Assembly (NCBI GenBank): GCA_014650415.1
Contig: BMUX01000003.1
Location: forward strand, 558,001-622,000
Source of the DNA: Streptomyces spiroverticillatus
Lineage (GTDB): Bacteria; Actinomycetota; Actinomycetes; Streptomycetales; Streptomycetaceae
Length of the DNA: 64,000 nt
Reading direction: 5' to 3'
Below the pieces are notes generated by a model. The model was not told where the DNA came from. It did no database searches and saw only the letters and a list, made by a program, of their open reading frames with translations. Position 1 is the stretch's first letter; each line of letters starts with the position of its first letter. The position numbers and the translations under genes are program-made. Below, piece after piece: positions 52,394 through 61,570 of the stretch.

Positions 52394-53653
52394 ATGAGGC
52401 CAACCAGTGAGAGTTCGCTCCTCCCCCTCCGCATCCCCCTGCGGCCCCGCGACGACGGCGTCCCCCTCCTCGACCTCGTCGTCCCCGTCCACAACGAGGA
52501 GCACGACCTCGAACCCTGCGTCCGGCGCCTCCTCGCCCACCTCACCCGCACCTTCCCCTACTCCTTCCGCATCACCGTCGCCGACAACGCCAGCACCGAC
52601 CGCACCCCCGCCGTCGCCCACCGCCTCGCCCGCGAGCACCCCGAGGTCTCCTGGGTCCGGCTTCCCGAGAAGGGGCGCGGGCGGGCCCTGCGCCGGGTCT
52701 GGGAGGCCTCCGACTCCCCCGTCCTCGCCTACCTCGACGTCGACCTCTCCACCGACCTGAACGCCCTCCTCCCCCTCGTCGCCCCCCTCGTCTCCGGCCA
52801 CTCCGACCTCGCCATCGGCACCCGCCTCGCCCCCGCCTCCCGCGTGGTGCGCGGCCCCCGGCGCGAGTTCGTGTCCCGTACGTACAACCTCATCCTGCGG
52901 TCCTCGCTCGCCGCCCGCTTCAGCGACGCCCAGTGCGGGTTCAAGGCGATCCGGGCCGATGTGGCGCACCGGCTGCTGCCGATGGTCGAGGACACCGGGT
53001 GGTTCTTCGACACCGAGATCCTGGTCCTCGCCGAACGCGCCGGGCTGCGCATCCACGAGGTCCCCGTCGACTGGGTCGACGACCCGCGCTCCAGCGTGCG
53101 GATCGTCCGTACGGCGATCGACGACCTCAAGGGCGTCTGGCGGGTCGGCCGCGCCCTCGCGACCGGAGCCCTGCCCCTGGACCGCCTCGCCCGCCCCTTC
53201 GGCGACGATCCGCGTGATTCTCAATTCCCCGCAGCATCACAAGGACTGGTGCGCCAGCTCATCGGATTCTGCTGCGTCGGCGTGCTCAGTACGCTCCTCT
53301 ACCTCGGCCTGTACGCCGCCGCGCGCACCGTCGCTGACCCCCAACTGGCCAACGCCGCAGCCCTGTTGGTGTCTGCCCTGGCCAACACCGCCGCCAACCG
53401 CCGCCTCACCTTCCGCGTCCGGGGCCGCCGCCGCGCCGTCCGCCAGCAGGCCCAGGGGCTCGTCGTCTTCGCCATCGGACTGGCCCTGACCAGCGGTTCT
53501 CTCGCCGCCCTCGCCGCCGCCGGCACCCCGTCCGTGCACAGCGAGCTGGCCGTCCTCGTCGCCGCCAACCTCGCCGCCACCGTCCTCCGCTTCCTGCTGC
53601 TCCGCGCCTGGGTCTTCCCCGAGGCGACAGCGGCAGGGCGAGAGAAGAGCTGA
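52394..53653 (+). CDS. GT2 glycosyltransferase fused to GtrA membrane domain
   Basis: This is a 419-residue protein. The N-terminal GT2 domain (about residues 22-265) is of the polyprenyl-phosphate sugar transferase type: VVPVHNEEHDL, NASTDRT, YLDVDLSTDL (DxD-like) and WFFDTEILVLAERAG. The C-terminal GtrA domain (about 285-405) has four membrane helices. Such fusions load a sugar on a lipid carrier and help flip it outward. The following GT39 protein is a probable user of that lipid sugar. It may be transcribed with the downstream gene (7-base gap). Confidence 0.9.
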   Translation: MRPTSESSLLPLRIPLRPRDDGVPLLDLVVPVHNEEHDLEPCVRRLLAHLTRTFPYSFRITVADNASTDRTPAVAHRLAREHPEVSWVRLPEKGRGRALRRVWEASDSPVLAYLDVDLSTDLNALLPLVAPLVSGHSDLAIGTRLAPASRVVRGPRREFVSRTYNLILRSSLAARFSDAQCGFKAIRADVAHRLLPMVEDTGWFFDTEILVLAERAGLRIHEVPVDWVDDPRSSVRIVRTAIDDLKGVWRVGRALATGALPLDRLARPFGDDPRDSQFPAASQGLVRQLIGFCCVGVLSTLLYLGLYAAARTVADPQLANAAALLVSALANTAANRRLTFRVRGRRRAVRQQAQGLVVFAIGLALTSGSLAALAAAGTPSVHSELAVLVAANLAATVLRFLLLRAWVFPEATAAGREKS

Positions 53654-53660
53654 AGCACCC

Positions 53661-55706
53661 ATGAAAAAACCCCAGTTGAAAATCCGTCCCGGACTCCTCT
53701 TCCTCCTCCTCGCCACCGCCGCCCTCTACCTCTGGAACCTCTCCTCCTCCGGCTACGCCAACTCCTTCTACTCCGCCGCCGTCCAGGCCGGCAGCGAGAG
53801 CTGGAAGGCCTTCTTCTTCGGGTCGTCGGACGCCGCGAACTCCATCACCGTCGACAAGCCCCCGGCCGCCCTGTGGCCCATGGCCCTCTCCGTCCGCCTC
53901 TTCGGGCTCGGCTCCTGGCAGATCCTCGTGCCCGAGGCGCTGATGGGCGTCGGCACGGTCGCCGTCCTGTACGCGGCCGTCCGCCGCCGCTTCTCGTACG
54001 GAGCCGGACTGCTCGCCGGTGCGGTCCTCGCCCTCACGCCCGTCGCCGCGCTCATGTTCCGCTTCAACAACCCGGACGCCCTCCTCACCCTCCTCATGAC
54101 CGTCACCGTCTACTGCGTACTGCGCGCCCTGGAGGACGCCCGTACGAAGTGGCTGGTGTGGGCCGGTGTCGCGGTCGGCCTCGCGTTCCTGACCAAGACC
54201 CTCCAGGCCTTCCTGATCCTGCCGCCGCTGGCCCTGGTCTACGGAGTCTGCGCGCCGACGACCGTGCGCAGGCGCATCGGTCAACTCGCGCTCTCAGCCG
54301 GTGCGTTGATCGTCTCCGCCGGTTGGTGGGTGGCCCTCGTCGAGCTGTGGCCCGCCGCCTCCCGTCCGTACATCGGCGGCTCCCAGACCAACTCCTTCCT
54401 GGAGCTGACCTTCGGCTACAACGGCCTCGGCCGGATCAACGGCGAGGAGACCGGGAGCGTGGGGGGCGCGCCACGCGGCGGCGGTGGCGGCGGCATGTGG
54501 GGCGAGTCCGGTGTCCTGCGGATGTTCAACGAGGCCGTCGGGGGCCAGATTTCGTGGCTGCTGCCCGCCGCCCTGATCCTGCTGGTCGCCGGTCTGGCCG
54601 TCACCTGGCGGGCCGCCCGCACCGACACCGCCCGCGCCGCGTTCCTCGTCTGGGGCGGCGCACTGCTCGCCACCGCCGCCGTCTTCAGCTTCATGGCGGG
54701 GATCTTCCACGAGTACTACACCGTCGCCCTCGCCCCGTACGTCGCCGCCCTCGTCGGCATGGGCGCCACCGTCCTCTGGGAGGAGCGCCACCACCCGGCC
54801 GCCGCCCTGACCCTCGCCGCGAGCATCGGCGTCACCGGTTACTGGGCGTACGTCCTCCTGGGTCGCACCCCCGACCAACTGCCCTGGCTGCGCTGGGCAG
54901 TGCTCGGTGCGGGTGCCGTAGCCGCCGTGGGCGTGCCGGCGGTCGGGCTGCTGTCGGGGCGGGGTGTACGTCCCGTCCTTCTGCGGTACGTCGCCGTGGG
55001 CGCGGCCGCGCTGGGCCTCGCCACCGGGCTCGCCGGTCCGGCGGCGTACGCGGCGCAGACCGTGGGCACCGCCCACACCGGCTCCATCGTCACCGCCGGC
55101 CCCTCCACCCGGGGCCCCGGCGGCCTGCACTTCCGGGGCGGCGAGGGCGAGGGCCTGTGGCTCGTCGGCCCGGGCGGCGCGGCCCGCGTCGGAGGGCCAC
55201 AAGGGGCCCAGCCCCCGCCCCAAGGAGCCCAGCCCCCGCAAGGAAGCGCTACCCCCAACTCCCCCCGCGGCGGCCCCCCTTCCCGTGCCGGAGAATCCGG
55301 CGGCGGCCCCATGAACGGCCTCCTCGACGGCCGGCGCGTCAGCGACGCGGCCAAGGCCCTCCTCGCCGCCGACGCCGACGACTACACCTGGGCCGCCGCC
55401 TCCGTCGGCTCCCAGAACGCCGCGAGCTACCAACTCGCCACCGGGAAGCCCGTGATGGCCATCGGCGGCTTCAACGGCAGCGACCCGTCCCCGACCCTGG
55501 CCGCGTTCCAGAAGTACGTGCGCGAAGGACGGATCCACTACTTCATCGGGGGCGAGGGGGACCAAGGAGGCGAAGGGCGCGGCATGAGGGGGCCGGGCGG
55601 CGAGGGCAACGGCTCCGCCATCTCCTCCTGGGTGCAGGCCAACTTCACCAAGGTCTCCGCAGGCGGAAGCAGTTTCTACGACCTGACGAAGCCTCTCGCC
55701 GGCTAA
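53661..55706 (+). CDS. GT39/ArnT-type membrane glycosyltransferase
   Basis: This is a 681-residue polytopic membrane protein. About 11-12 helices occupy residues 10-475, with the first outer loop carrying SSDAANSITVDKPPAALW, where the acidic and DKPP residues match the active loop of ArnT/PMT enzymes. A Gly/Pro-rich segment (about 480-550) and an outward soluble C-terminal domain (about 550-680) follow. It should transfer a sugar from a polyprenyl phosphate to a cell-envelope acceptor, using the product of the preceding GT2-GtrA. Acceptor unknown. Confidence 0.88.
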   Translation: MKKPQLKIRPGLLFLLLATAALYLWNLSSSGYANSFYSAAVQAGSESWKAFFFGSSDAANSITVDKPPAALWPMALSVRLFGLGSWQILVPEALMGVGTVAVLYAAVRRRFSYGAGLLAGAVLALTPVAALMFRFNNPDALLTLLMTVTVYCVLRALEDARTKWLVWAGVAVGLAFLTKTLQAFLILPPLALVYGVCAPTTVRRRIGQLALSAGALIVSAGWWVALVELWPAASRPYIGGSQTNSFLELTFGYNGLGRINGEETGSVGGAPRGGGGGGMWGESGVLRMFNEAVGGQISWLLPAALILLVAGLAVTWRAARTDTARAAFLVWGGALLATAAVFSFMAGIFHEYYTVALAPYVAALVGMGATVLWEERHHPAAALTLAASIGVTGYWAYVLLGRTPDQLPWLRWAVLGAGAVAAVGVPAVGLLSGRGVRPVLLRYVAVGAAALGLATGLAGPAAYAAQTVGTAHTGSIVTAGPSTRGPGGLHFRGGEGEGLWLVGPGGAARVGGPQGAQPPPQGAQPPQGSATPNSPRGGPPSRAGESGGGPMNGLLDGRRVSDAAKALLAADADDYTWAAASVGSQNAASYQLATGKPVMAIGGFNGSDPSPTLAAFQKYVREGRIHYFIGGEGDQGGEGRGMRGPGGEGNGSAISSWVQANFTKVSAGGSSFYDLTKPLAG

Positions 55707-55731
55707 TTGATTTTACGGCGCACAAGAGATT

Positions 55732-55770
55732 CCTCTACGGTGTACAACGCCTGCCTGTACACCGTAGAGG
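55732..55770. promoter_or_regulatory. Perfect 15-bp inverted repeat, probable TetR operator
   Basis: CCTCTACGGTGTACA (55732-55746) and its exact complement (55756-55770) are split by nine bases. The right arm runs into GAGGAG, the ribosome binding site of the exporter gene at 55780. The inner TGTACA pair is typical of TetR sites. Confidence 0.88.
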
Positions 55771-55779
55771 AGTCCCGCC

Positions 55780-57321
55780 GTGGCAACGACGACCACAGAC
55801 AACACACCACCCGCCCCCACACCAGGAGCACCAGGGGCATCAGGAACATCCGGAGGCGGCCACCCCCAGCGCTGGCTGATCCTCGGCGTCATCTGTCTCG
55901 CCCAGCTCACCGTGCTGCTCGACAACACCGTCCTGAACGTCGCCATCCCCTCCCTCACCACCGAACTCCACGCCTCCAGCACCGACATCCAGTGGATGAT
56001 CAACGCCTACGCGCTCGTCCAGTCGGGGCTCCTGCTCACCGCGGGCAGCTCCGCCGACCGCTACGGCCGCAAGAAGCTGCTGGCCGCCGGGCTCGCGCTG
56101 TTCGGGCTCGGGTCGCTGGCGGCCGGACTCGCCCAGAGCGCAGGCCAGTTGATCGCCGCGCGGGCCGGAATGGGCATCGGCGGGGCGCTGCTGATGACCA
56201 CCACCCTCGCCGTCGTCGTGCAGATCTTCGACGAGAAGGAGCGGGTCAAGGCGATCGGACTGTGGTCCACCGTGGCCATGCTCGGTTTCGCCTCGGGCCC
56301 GCTGCTCGGCGGCGTCATGCTGGAGCACTTCTGGTGGGGTGCGATCTTCCTGGTCAACATCCCCGTCGCGGTCCTCGCGCTGGTCGCGGTCCTCGCACTC
56401 GTACCGGAATCCAAGAATCCGGCCGGTGACCGGCCCGACCTGCTCGGCGCGCTGCTGTCCACGATCGGCATGACCGCGATCGTGTACACGATCATCACCG
56501 GGCCCGAGCACGGCTGGTCCTCCGGCCAGGTGCTGGGCGCGGCGGCGGTCGGGGTCGTGGCGATGGCCGTGTTCGTCTGGTGGGAGCTGCGGATCCCGCA
56601 TCCGATGCTCGACATGCACTTCTTCCGCGACCAGCGGTTCGTGGGCGCGGTCGCGGGGTCGATCCTGGTCGCGTTCGGCATGGCGGGGTCGCTGTATCTG
56701 CTCACCCAGCACCTCCAGTTCGTGCTCGGGTACGAGCCGCTGGAGGCGGGGCTGCGGACCGTGCCGCTGGCCGCGACCGTCGTCGTACTGAACCTGGCGG
56801 GCGTCGGCGCCCGGCTGCTGCCCAGGCTGGGCACCCCGGGCACCATCCTGCTCGGCATGGGCTGCGTCGCGGCCGGGCTCGCGGCCATCGCCGTCCTCGG
56901 CGGCGACTCCTACGGCGGCATGGTCGTCGGGCTCGTCGTGATGGGCGTCGGCGCCGCGCTGGCCGGGCCCGCGATGGCCAATGCCCTGATGAGCTCGATC
57001 CCGCCGGAGAAGGCGGGCGTCGGTGCAGGAGTCAACGGCACCCTCGCCGAGTTCGGCAACGGCCTCGGGGTCGCGGTGCTCGGTGCGGTCCTCAACTCCC
57101 GCTTCACCGCCCTCCTCGCGGGTGCGGTGGGCGCGGTGTCCCTCCCGGCGGCCCTGGCGGCGGCCCGCACCGAGGGGGAGCGGGAGCGCGTCCGGGACGC
57201 CTTCGCCTCCGGTCTGGAGACCAGCCAGCTCGTCGGCGCGGCCGCCGTGCTCGCGGGCGGAATCCTGGCGGCGGTGCTGCTCAGGCGGGCCGAGGCCGCC
57301 ACCCGTACGTCGGGGGCGTGA
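55780..57321 (+). CDS. DHA2-family MFS drug exporter (EmrB/QacA type)
   Basis: This is a 513-residue, 14-helix MFS protein. Motif A is seen as ADRYGRKKLL after helix 2, and LDNTVLNVAIPSL near helix 1 is the DHA2 motif. It should export drugs or a toxic metabolite using proton motive force. The GTG at 55780 follows GAGGAG that lies at the edge of the TetR operator. The TetR-type gene follows after 141 bases on the same strand, and both probably respond to the same ligand. Confidence 0.92.
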   Translation: MATTTTDNTPPAPTPGAPGASGTSGGGHPQRWLILGVICLAQLTVLLDNTVLNVAIPSLTTELHASSTDIQWMINAYALVQSGLLLTAGSSADRYGRKKLLAAGLALFGLGSLAAGLAQSAGQLIAARAGMGIGGALLMTTTLAVVVQIFDEKERVKAIGLWSTVAMLGFASGPLLGGVMLEHFWWGAIFLVNIPVAVLALVAVLALVPESKNPAGDRPDLLGALLSTIGMTAIVYTIITGPEHGWSSGQVLGAAAVGVVAMAVFVWWELRIPHPMLDMHFFRDQRFVGAVAGSILVAFGMAGSLYLLTQHLQFVLGYEPLEAGLRTVPLAATVVVLNLAGVGARLLPRLGTPGTILLGMGCVAAGLAAIAVLGGDSYGGMVVGLVVMGVGAALAGPAMANALMSSIPPEKAGVGAGVNGTLAEFGNGLGVAVLGAVLNSRFTALLAGAVGAVSLPAALAAARTEGERERVRDAFASGLETSQLVGAAAVLAGGILAAVLLRRAEAATRTSGA

Positions 57322-57462
57322 GCCCCGTGCACCGGGGGCGTGAGCCCCGTAACCCTGCGGCACAGGCCGCCCCGTACCCGTCCAGCCCGATACTGAATAG
57401 CATCGGGCCGGACGGAACCGGAACGCCACGGTCCGGCTGAGCAGAGCCAAGGAGTGTGCCCC

Positions 57463-58302
57463 ATGGTGCCCGCGGACGACCGCGTCAAGAAGCCCGGAAT
57501 GCGCAGTGTGTGGCTGGACGCGAAAGCGCCGCGCAGCAGCGGGGGGAGTGCCGGGCGCAAGACGGACCCAGCCACCGGAGGCAAGGCCGACCCCGCCGCC
57601 GGAAGCAAGGCCGACCCCGCCGCCGGGCTCGACCGGGAGAAGATCACCGCCGCGACCGTCGCCCTGCTCGACGCGGAGGGCCTCGCGAAGTTCTCCATGC
57701 GCCGTCTGGCCGCCGAGCTGGGCGTCACCGCGATGTCCGTCTACTGGTACGTCGCCAACAAGGACGACCTCCTGGAACTCGCCCTCGACCAGGTGGCCGG
57801 CGAGCTGTCCCCGCCCGACCCCGACGACGACACCGACTGGCGCGACCAGCTGCGCCAACTCGCCCAGAGCTACCGGGAGATGCTCGTCGGGCACCCCTGG
57901 GCGACGGGGCTGCTGAGCCAGTTCCTCAACATCGGCCCGCACATGATGGCCTTCTCGCGGGCCTCGATCGAGGTCATGCGCAAGGGCGGCGTCCCGGTGG
58001 AGCGGCAGGGCGGGGCGATCTCCGCCGTCTTCCAGTTCGTGTACGGATTCGCCAACAGCGAGGCCCAGTTCTACCGGCGGGCCGCCGACGCCGGGCTCAC
58101 CGTGGACGAGCTCTTCCGGGAGTCGATGGGGCTGATCGCCGGGGAGATCGAGGAGTCGGAGCTGTTCCGCGCCTCCAGCGAGATCATGGCGGCGCGCGGC
58201 GGGGACACGGTCACGGAGATGTACGGGAGGGACTTCACGTACTCGCTGGACGTGCTGATCGCGGGGATCGAGGCGACGAGCGGGGGCACGGGCCGGCCGT
58301 GA
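57463..58302 (+). CDS. TetR/AcrR-family regulator
   Basis: This is a 279-residue repressor. A 55-residue flexible N-terminus contains three 8-residue units of the type KADPAAGS, encoded by three 24-bp DNA repeats. The HTH domain (about 57-105) has LDREKITAATVALLDAEGLAKFSMRRLAAELGV and MSVYWYVANKDDLL. The ligand domain (TetR_C type, about 130-270) follows. ATG at 57463 is chosen because AAGGAG lies eight bases upstream. It most likely binds the inverted repeat before the exporter. Confidence 0.9.
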   Translation: MVPADDRVKKPGMRSVWLDAKAPRSSGGSAGRKTDPATGGKADPAAGSKADPAAGLDREKITAATVALLDAEGLAKFSMRRLAAELGVTAMSVYWYVANKDDLLELALDQVAGELSPPDPDDDTDWRDQLRQLAQSYREMLVGHPWATGLLSQFLNIGPHMMAFSRASIEVMRKGGVPVERQGGAISAVFQFVYGFANSEAQFYRRAADAGLTVDELFRESMGLIAGEIEESELFRASSEIMAARGGDTVTEMYGRDFTYSLDVLIAGIEATSGGTGRP

Positions 58303-58312
58303 GAGGGGCCGG

Positions 58313-58714
58313 TCAGGCCTCCCAGCCCCACCGCTCCTCCTCCCCCGCCACCGCGTCCGCCACCGACGCGAACACCGGTACGTCCCGCCGTACGCCCGTC
58401 AGCGTCACCACCCGGCGCACCACCCCGCCCTCCTCGACCGCGAGCCGCACCGTGATGCCCGCTCGCTCCGCGTACTCCCGCGTGGCGGAGATCAGGCGGG
58501 CACCTCGGCTGTCGGTGAAGGACGTGCCGGTGAAGTCCAAGACCAGGACGTCCGTGAGGTCGCGCCGCAGGTCCACGGCCTCGCACACGGCCCCGTACAG
58601 CGCGTCGGCGTTGGCGATGTCGATCTCGCGCGGCATCACGAGGAGCGTGCACCGGGGGCGGTGCGGCAGACCGGGAAGATCGCTGAGAGTGAGACGGAAG
58701 GGCACAGTGGTCAC
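58313..58714 (-). CDS. STAS-domain anti-anti-sigma factor-like protein
   Basis: This is a protein of about 133 residues with one STAS domain. PREIDIANADAL starts the conserved part, and VLVLDFTGTSFTDSRGARLI holds the serine of the DSxG phospho-site. Such proteins bind RsbW-type kinases when unphosphorylated and free a sigma factor. No kinase or sigma gene is adjacent. The start is uncertain: GTG at 58714 or 58705, neither with a good ribosome binding site. It is convergent with the TetR gene. Confidence 0.82.
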   Translation of the reverse strand: MTTVPFRLTLSDLPGLPHRPRCTLLVMPREIDIANADALYGAVCEAVDLRRDLTDVLVLDFTGTSFTDSRGARLISATREYAERAGITVRLAVEEGGVVRRVVTLTGVRRDVPVFASVADAVAGEEERWGWEA

Positions 58715-58992
58715 CTGTCCGATGCCGGCGCCTTGATGCGCCGTGGTCGGGGGCCGCTTCCTGACCGGGACTTTCATTGGACCATGCGGGCGGCGGCCGG
58801 TCGAGAGTGCCGGGGCAAACCCCGCCGAGGCTTTGCACTGGCGTCCGCGCCTGGCTGATCGCCGCCTGCTTGCTTCGCCGCAGGACAGAAGCGGATAGAG
58901 TCTGTTCGTCCTTTGCTCGCAGTCGGGAATGTGCTGCGGAGCTCTCCCGCGCACGGCTGTATCCAACGCCGTGCACGCCGAAGAGGTTCGTG

Positions 58993-59691
58993 GTGACTGC
59001 GTCCGACATTCCCGAAATTCCGCATGGCCAGGTTGATTTCGGCCTGCCTCATGCCCCCTCGGCTGCCCCTGCCGACGGCCCCGCCGACTCCGGTCTCGCC
59101 GAGGCCCTCGCCGCCGCCGCGGTCGAACTGCACGAGGCCGAGGGCCGCGAGCAGACCGCCCGCACTGCCGTACGGCTCGCCCGCGACCTGGTCCCGGGCA
59201 CCGACCGTGCCGGGCTCTTCGTCGTCGAGCGCTCCGGCCGGGTCCGTACCCTCGCCACCACCGACGACGTGTCCGCCTCGGAACTTCTGCCGCCGGGCGA
59301 GGAGTTGTGGGAGTCGCCGCTGTCCGTCGCCGACGACGGGGACGACGGCTGTGCGCTCTTCCTGCGGCTGCGCGGCCACCAGAGCCGGTTCAGCGTGCTG
59401 AGCCTGTACGCCAAGCGTCCCGGCGTGTTCGCCGACGCCGCGGTCGTACGGGTCGGGCGGCTGCTGGCCGCGTACGTGGGGATCGCCCTGGAGACCGTCG
59501 ACGTCACCGAGCAGCTCACCGAGGCCATGCACACCCGCGACGTCATCGGCCAGGCCACCGGGCTGCTCATGGGGCGGCTCGACATCGACGCCGCGCAGGC
59601 CTTCGACCGGCTCGTCAGCGCCTCGCAGAAGAACAACGTCAAACTCCGGGACATCGCGTCACGCATTGTCGATGCATCTGCCACGGAGTGA
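58993..59691 (+). CDS. GAF-ANTAR transcription antitermination regulator
   Basis: This is a 232-residue protein with a GAF sensor domain (about 30-165) and a C-terminal ANTAR RNA-binding domain (about 170-228), seen as DVIGQATGLLMGRLDIDAAQAFDRLVSASQ. ANTAR proteins bind paired hairpins in nascent RNA to prevent termination. GTG at 58993 with AAGAGG upstream is preferred. It is followed 55 bases later by a second protein of the same architecture, so the two probably arose by duplication. Confidence 0.9.
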   Translation: MTASDIPEIPHGQVDFGLPHAPSAAPADGPADSGLAEALAAAAVELHEAEGREQTARTAVRLARDLVPGTDRAGLFVVERSGRVRTLATTDDVSASELLPPGEELWESPLSVADDGDDGCALFLRLRGHQSRFSVLSLYAKRPGVFADAAVVRVGRLLAAYVGIALETVDVTEQLTEAMHTRDVIGQATGLLMGRLDIDAAQAFDRLVSASQKNNVKLRDIASRIVDASATE

Positions 59692-59746
59692 CGACAGTGA
59701 GTGACGGCACAGCGTTTCCGGCCCGAAAGGGGGCAAGCGCGGAAGT

Positions 59747-60562
59747 ATGACGGACTCGACCGAGACGACTGACGCAGCCGCGGACGCGGGAGGACCCGGT
59801 CGGCGGATCAACGGCTTCGACCTCACGTCGATGCACGACGCACTCACCGACTGGAGGGGCCTCGACTCCTTCCTCCAGGAGCTGACCGAGCAGGCCGTAC
59901 GGGCCGTCGGGAGCGCCGATTCGTGCAGTGTCACGATGCGCAGGAACGGCCGCCTGCTGACCACCGCCAGCAGCGACGCCACGGCGCTCACCCTCGACGC
60001 GATGCAGTACGAGGTGGAGTCGGGACCCTGCGTGTGCAGCCTGCGCGAGGGGGTCGAGCAGTACGCCGCCGACACGCTCGACGAGGACCGCTGGGGGCCC
60101 TACCCGGGGCTGGCCGCGGGCCAGGGCGTCCGGTCGGTGTTCGCCGCGCCGCTGTCGGTGCAGGGCCGCCCGCCGTCGACCGTGCCGGACGCGGAGGCGC
60201 GGCCCCACACGGTGGGGGCGCTGAACCTGTACGCGCGGGCGCCCGGGGCCTTCGAGGGCTCGCAGGAGGTCGTACGGCGCTTCGCGGAGCAGGCGGCGGG
60301 GGCGGTGGCCGTCGCCGAGCGCATCGAGAAGGAGACGGAGGCGGCGCGGGACCTGCGGGCGGCGATGGAGTCCCGCTTCGTCATCGACCAGGCCATCGGC
60401 ATCGTCATGGCCCGCCGGCGCTGCCCCGCCGAGACCGCCCTCGGCGTGCTCCGCCGCGCCTCCCAGGGCCGCAACATCAAACTCCGCGAACTCTGCTACG
60501 AACTCGTCCTCCAGACCGGCGGCCGTCCGCCGGAGCCGGGCCACTTCACCCGCCGGGACTGA
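59747..60562 (+). CDS. GAF-ANTAR transcription antitermination regulator
   Basis: This is a 271-residue protein. The GAF domain (about 30-185) contains ESGPCVCSLREG with two cysteines two residues apart, which could sense redox or bind a cofactor. The ANTAR domain (about 200-255) has SRFVIDQAIGIVMARRRCPAETALGVLRRASQGRN. It lies just after the other GAF-ANTAR gene and may be co-transcribed with it. Target RNAs are unknown. Confidence 0.9.
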   Translation: MTDSTETTDAAADAGGPGRRINGFDLTSMHDALTDWRGLDSFLQELTEQAVRAVGSADSCSVTMRRNGRLLTTASSDATALTLDAMQYEVESGPCVCSLREGVEQYAADTLDEDRWGPYPGLAAGQGVRSVFAAPLSVQGRPPSTVPDAEARPHTVGALNLYARAPGAFEGSQEVVRRFAEQAAGAVAVAERIEKETEAARDLRAAMESRFVIDQAIGIVMARRRCPAETALGVLRRASQGRNIKLRELCYELVLQTGGRPPEPGHFTRRD

Positions 60563-60610
60563 CACCGGCAGGGGGGGGCCCGGCTTCCCGGTCCGCCCCC
60601 CCGCACACCG

Positions 60611-61429
60611 TTACGCCCCCGGCAGGGTCTCGCCCTGGACGGCCTGGATGTCCAGTTCCACGCGGAGGGTCGCGCCGATCGCGGAGATGCCCGCCTGGAC
60701 CACCTGGTTGTAGTTCATGGCGAAGTCGTCGCGGCGCAGGTCCGCCGTCGCGTGGAAGGCTGCCCGGACGCCGCCCCACGGGTCCGGGCCCGTACCCAGG
60801 TAGCTGAGGTCCAGGTCGACCGGGCGGACCACCCCGTGCAGGGACAGCTCGCCGCGCACCGTCCAGCGGTCCGGGCCCGCCGGGACCAGGCCCGTGCTGC
60901 GGTAGGTGATCGAGGGGTACGTCTCGACGTCCAGGAAGTCGGGCGACTTCAGGTGGCCGTCGCGCATCCCGTTGCCCGTGTCGATGGACGAGGCCGAGAT
61001 GACCGCCTCCACCCGCGACTTCTCGACGTCCGGGGCGATCTCGATCTGCCCGGAGAAGTCGGTGAAGCGGCCGCGCACGCTGGAGATGCCGAGGTGCTGG
61101 GCGACCGCGCCCACGGAGGAGTGGACCGGGTCGATGGTCCAGACGCCCGGCGGGGGCAGCTCCACGCCGCCCTGACGGGTCAGCACGACGTTGCCCGCGT
61201 CGATCCGGCCCGCCGCCGTCACCAGTGCCGTGGAGGCGATCGGTGCGTAGCCGACGGCCGTCACGATGACCGTGTACGGGCCGGGGACCAGGGCGGTGGT
61301 GTCCGTGACGACGCCGTCCGCGTCTGCCGCCGCCCGCAGCACCTGCGTGCCGGTCATGTCGGTGACGGTCACCACCGCGTGCTGCACGGCCCAGCCGTCC
61401 CGGGTCCGTACCTGTGCGCGAAGTCCCAT
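60611..61429 (-). CDS. YceI-like protein with N-terminal carboxypeptidase-regulatory-like domain
   Basis: This is a 272-residue protein. Residues 1-90 form a small beta-sandwich of the carboxypeptidase-regulatory-like type (VTVTDMTGTQVLRAAADADGVV, then VPGPYTVIVTAVGY). Residues about 95-270 form a YceI lipocalin-like barrel with WTIDPVHSSVGAVAQHLGISSVRGRF and LHGVVRPVDLDL. YceI proteins bind isoprenoid-like lipids. No signal peptide is seen, so it may be cytosolic. The adjacent transporter carries the same small domain three times, which suggests a joint function. Confidence 0.85.
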   Translation of the reverse strand: MGLRAQVRTRDGWAVQHAVVTVTDMTGTQVLRAAADADGVVTDTTALVPGPYTVIVTAVGYAPIASTALVTAAGRIDAGNVVLTRQGGVELPPPGVWTIDPVHSSVGAVAQHLGISSVRGRFTDFSGQIEIAPDVEKSRVEAVISASSIDTGNGMRDGHLKSPDFLDVETYPSITYRSTGLVPAGPDRWTVRGELSLHGVVRPVDLDLSYLGTGPDPWGGVRAAFHATADLRRDDFAMNYNQVVQAGISAIGATLRVELDIQAVQGETLPGA

Positions 61430-61475
61430 ACCGCTTACCTGCCTTGCCGTGTTCGAAGCCCGAGAAAAGAAAAGA

Positions 61476-61509
61476 GGGGGCGGCAGGCCGTCCCCTGCCC
61501 GCCGCCCCC
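61476..61509 (-). terminator. Intrinsic terminator of the DHA2 transporter gene
   Basis: GGGGGCGGC (61476-61484) pairs with GCCGCCCCC (61501-61509). On the minus strand it is followed by CTCTTTTCTTTT, a rare T-rich tail in this genome. Confidence 0.88.
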
Positions 61510-61519
61510 GATTCCGCCC

Positions 61520-61558
61520 GACCCGGAACGCGTCTCCGCTCGACACGCGTCCCGGGTC
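61520..61558 (-). terminator. Second hairpin in tandem
   Basis: GACCCGGAACGCGT (61520-61533) pairs with ACGCGTCCCGGGTC (61545-61558), one mismatch. It lies 13 bases after the DHA2 stop, before the stronger terminator. Confidence 0.75.
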
Positions 61559-61570
61559 AGGAGGTCTGAA

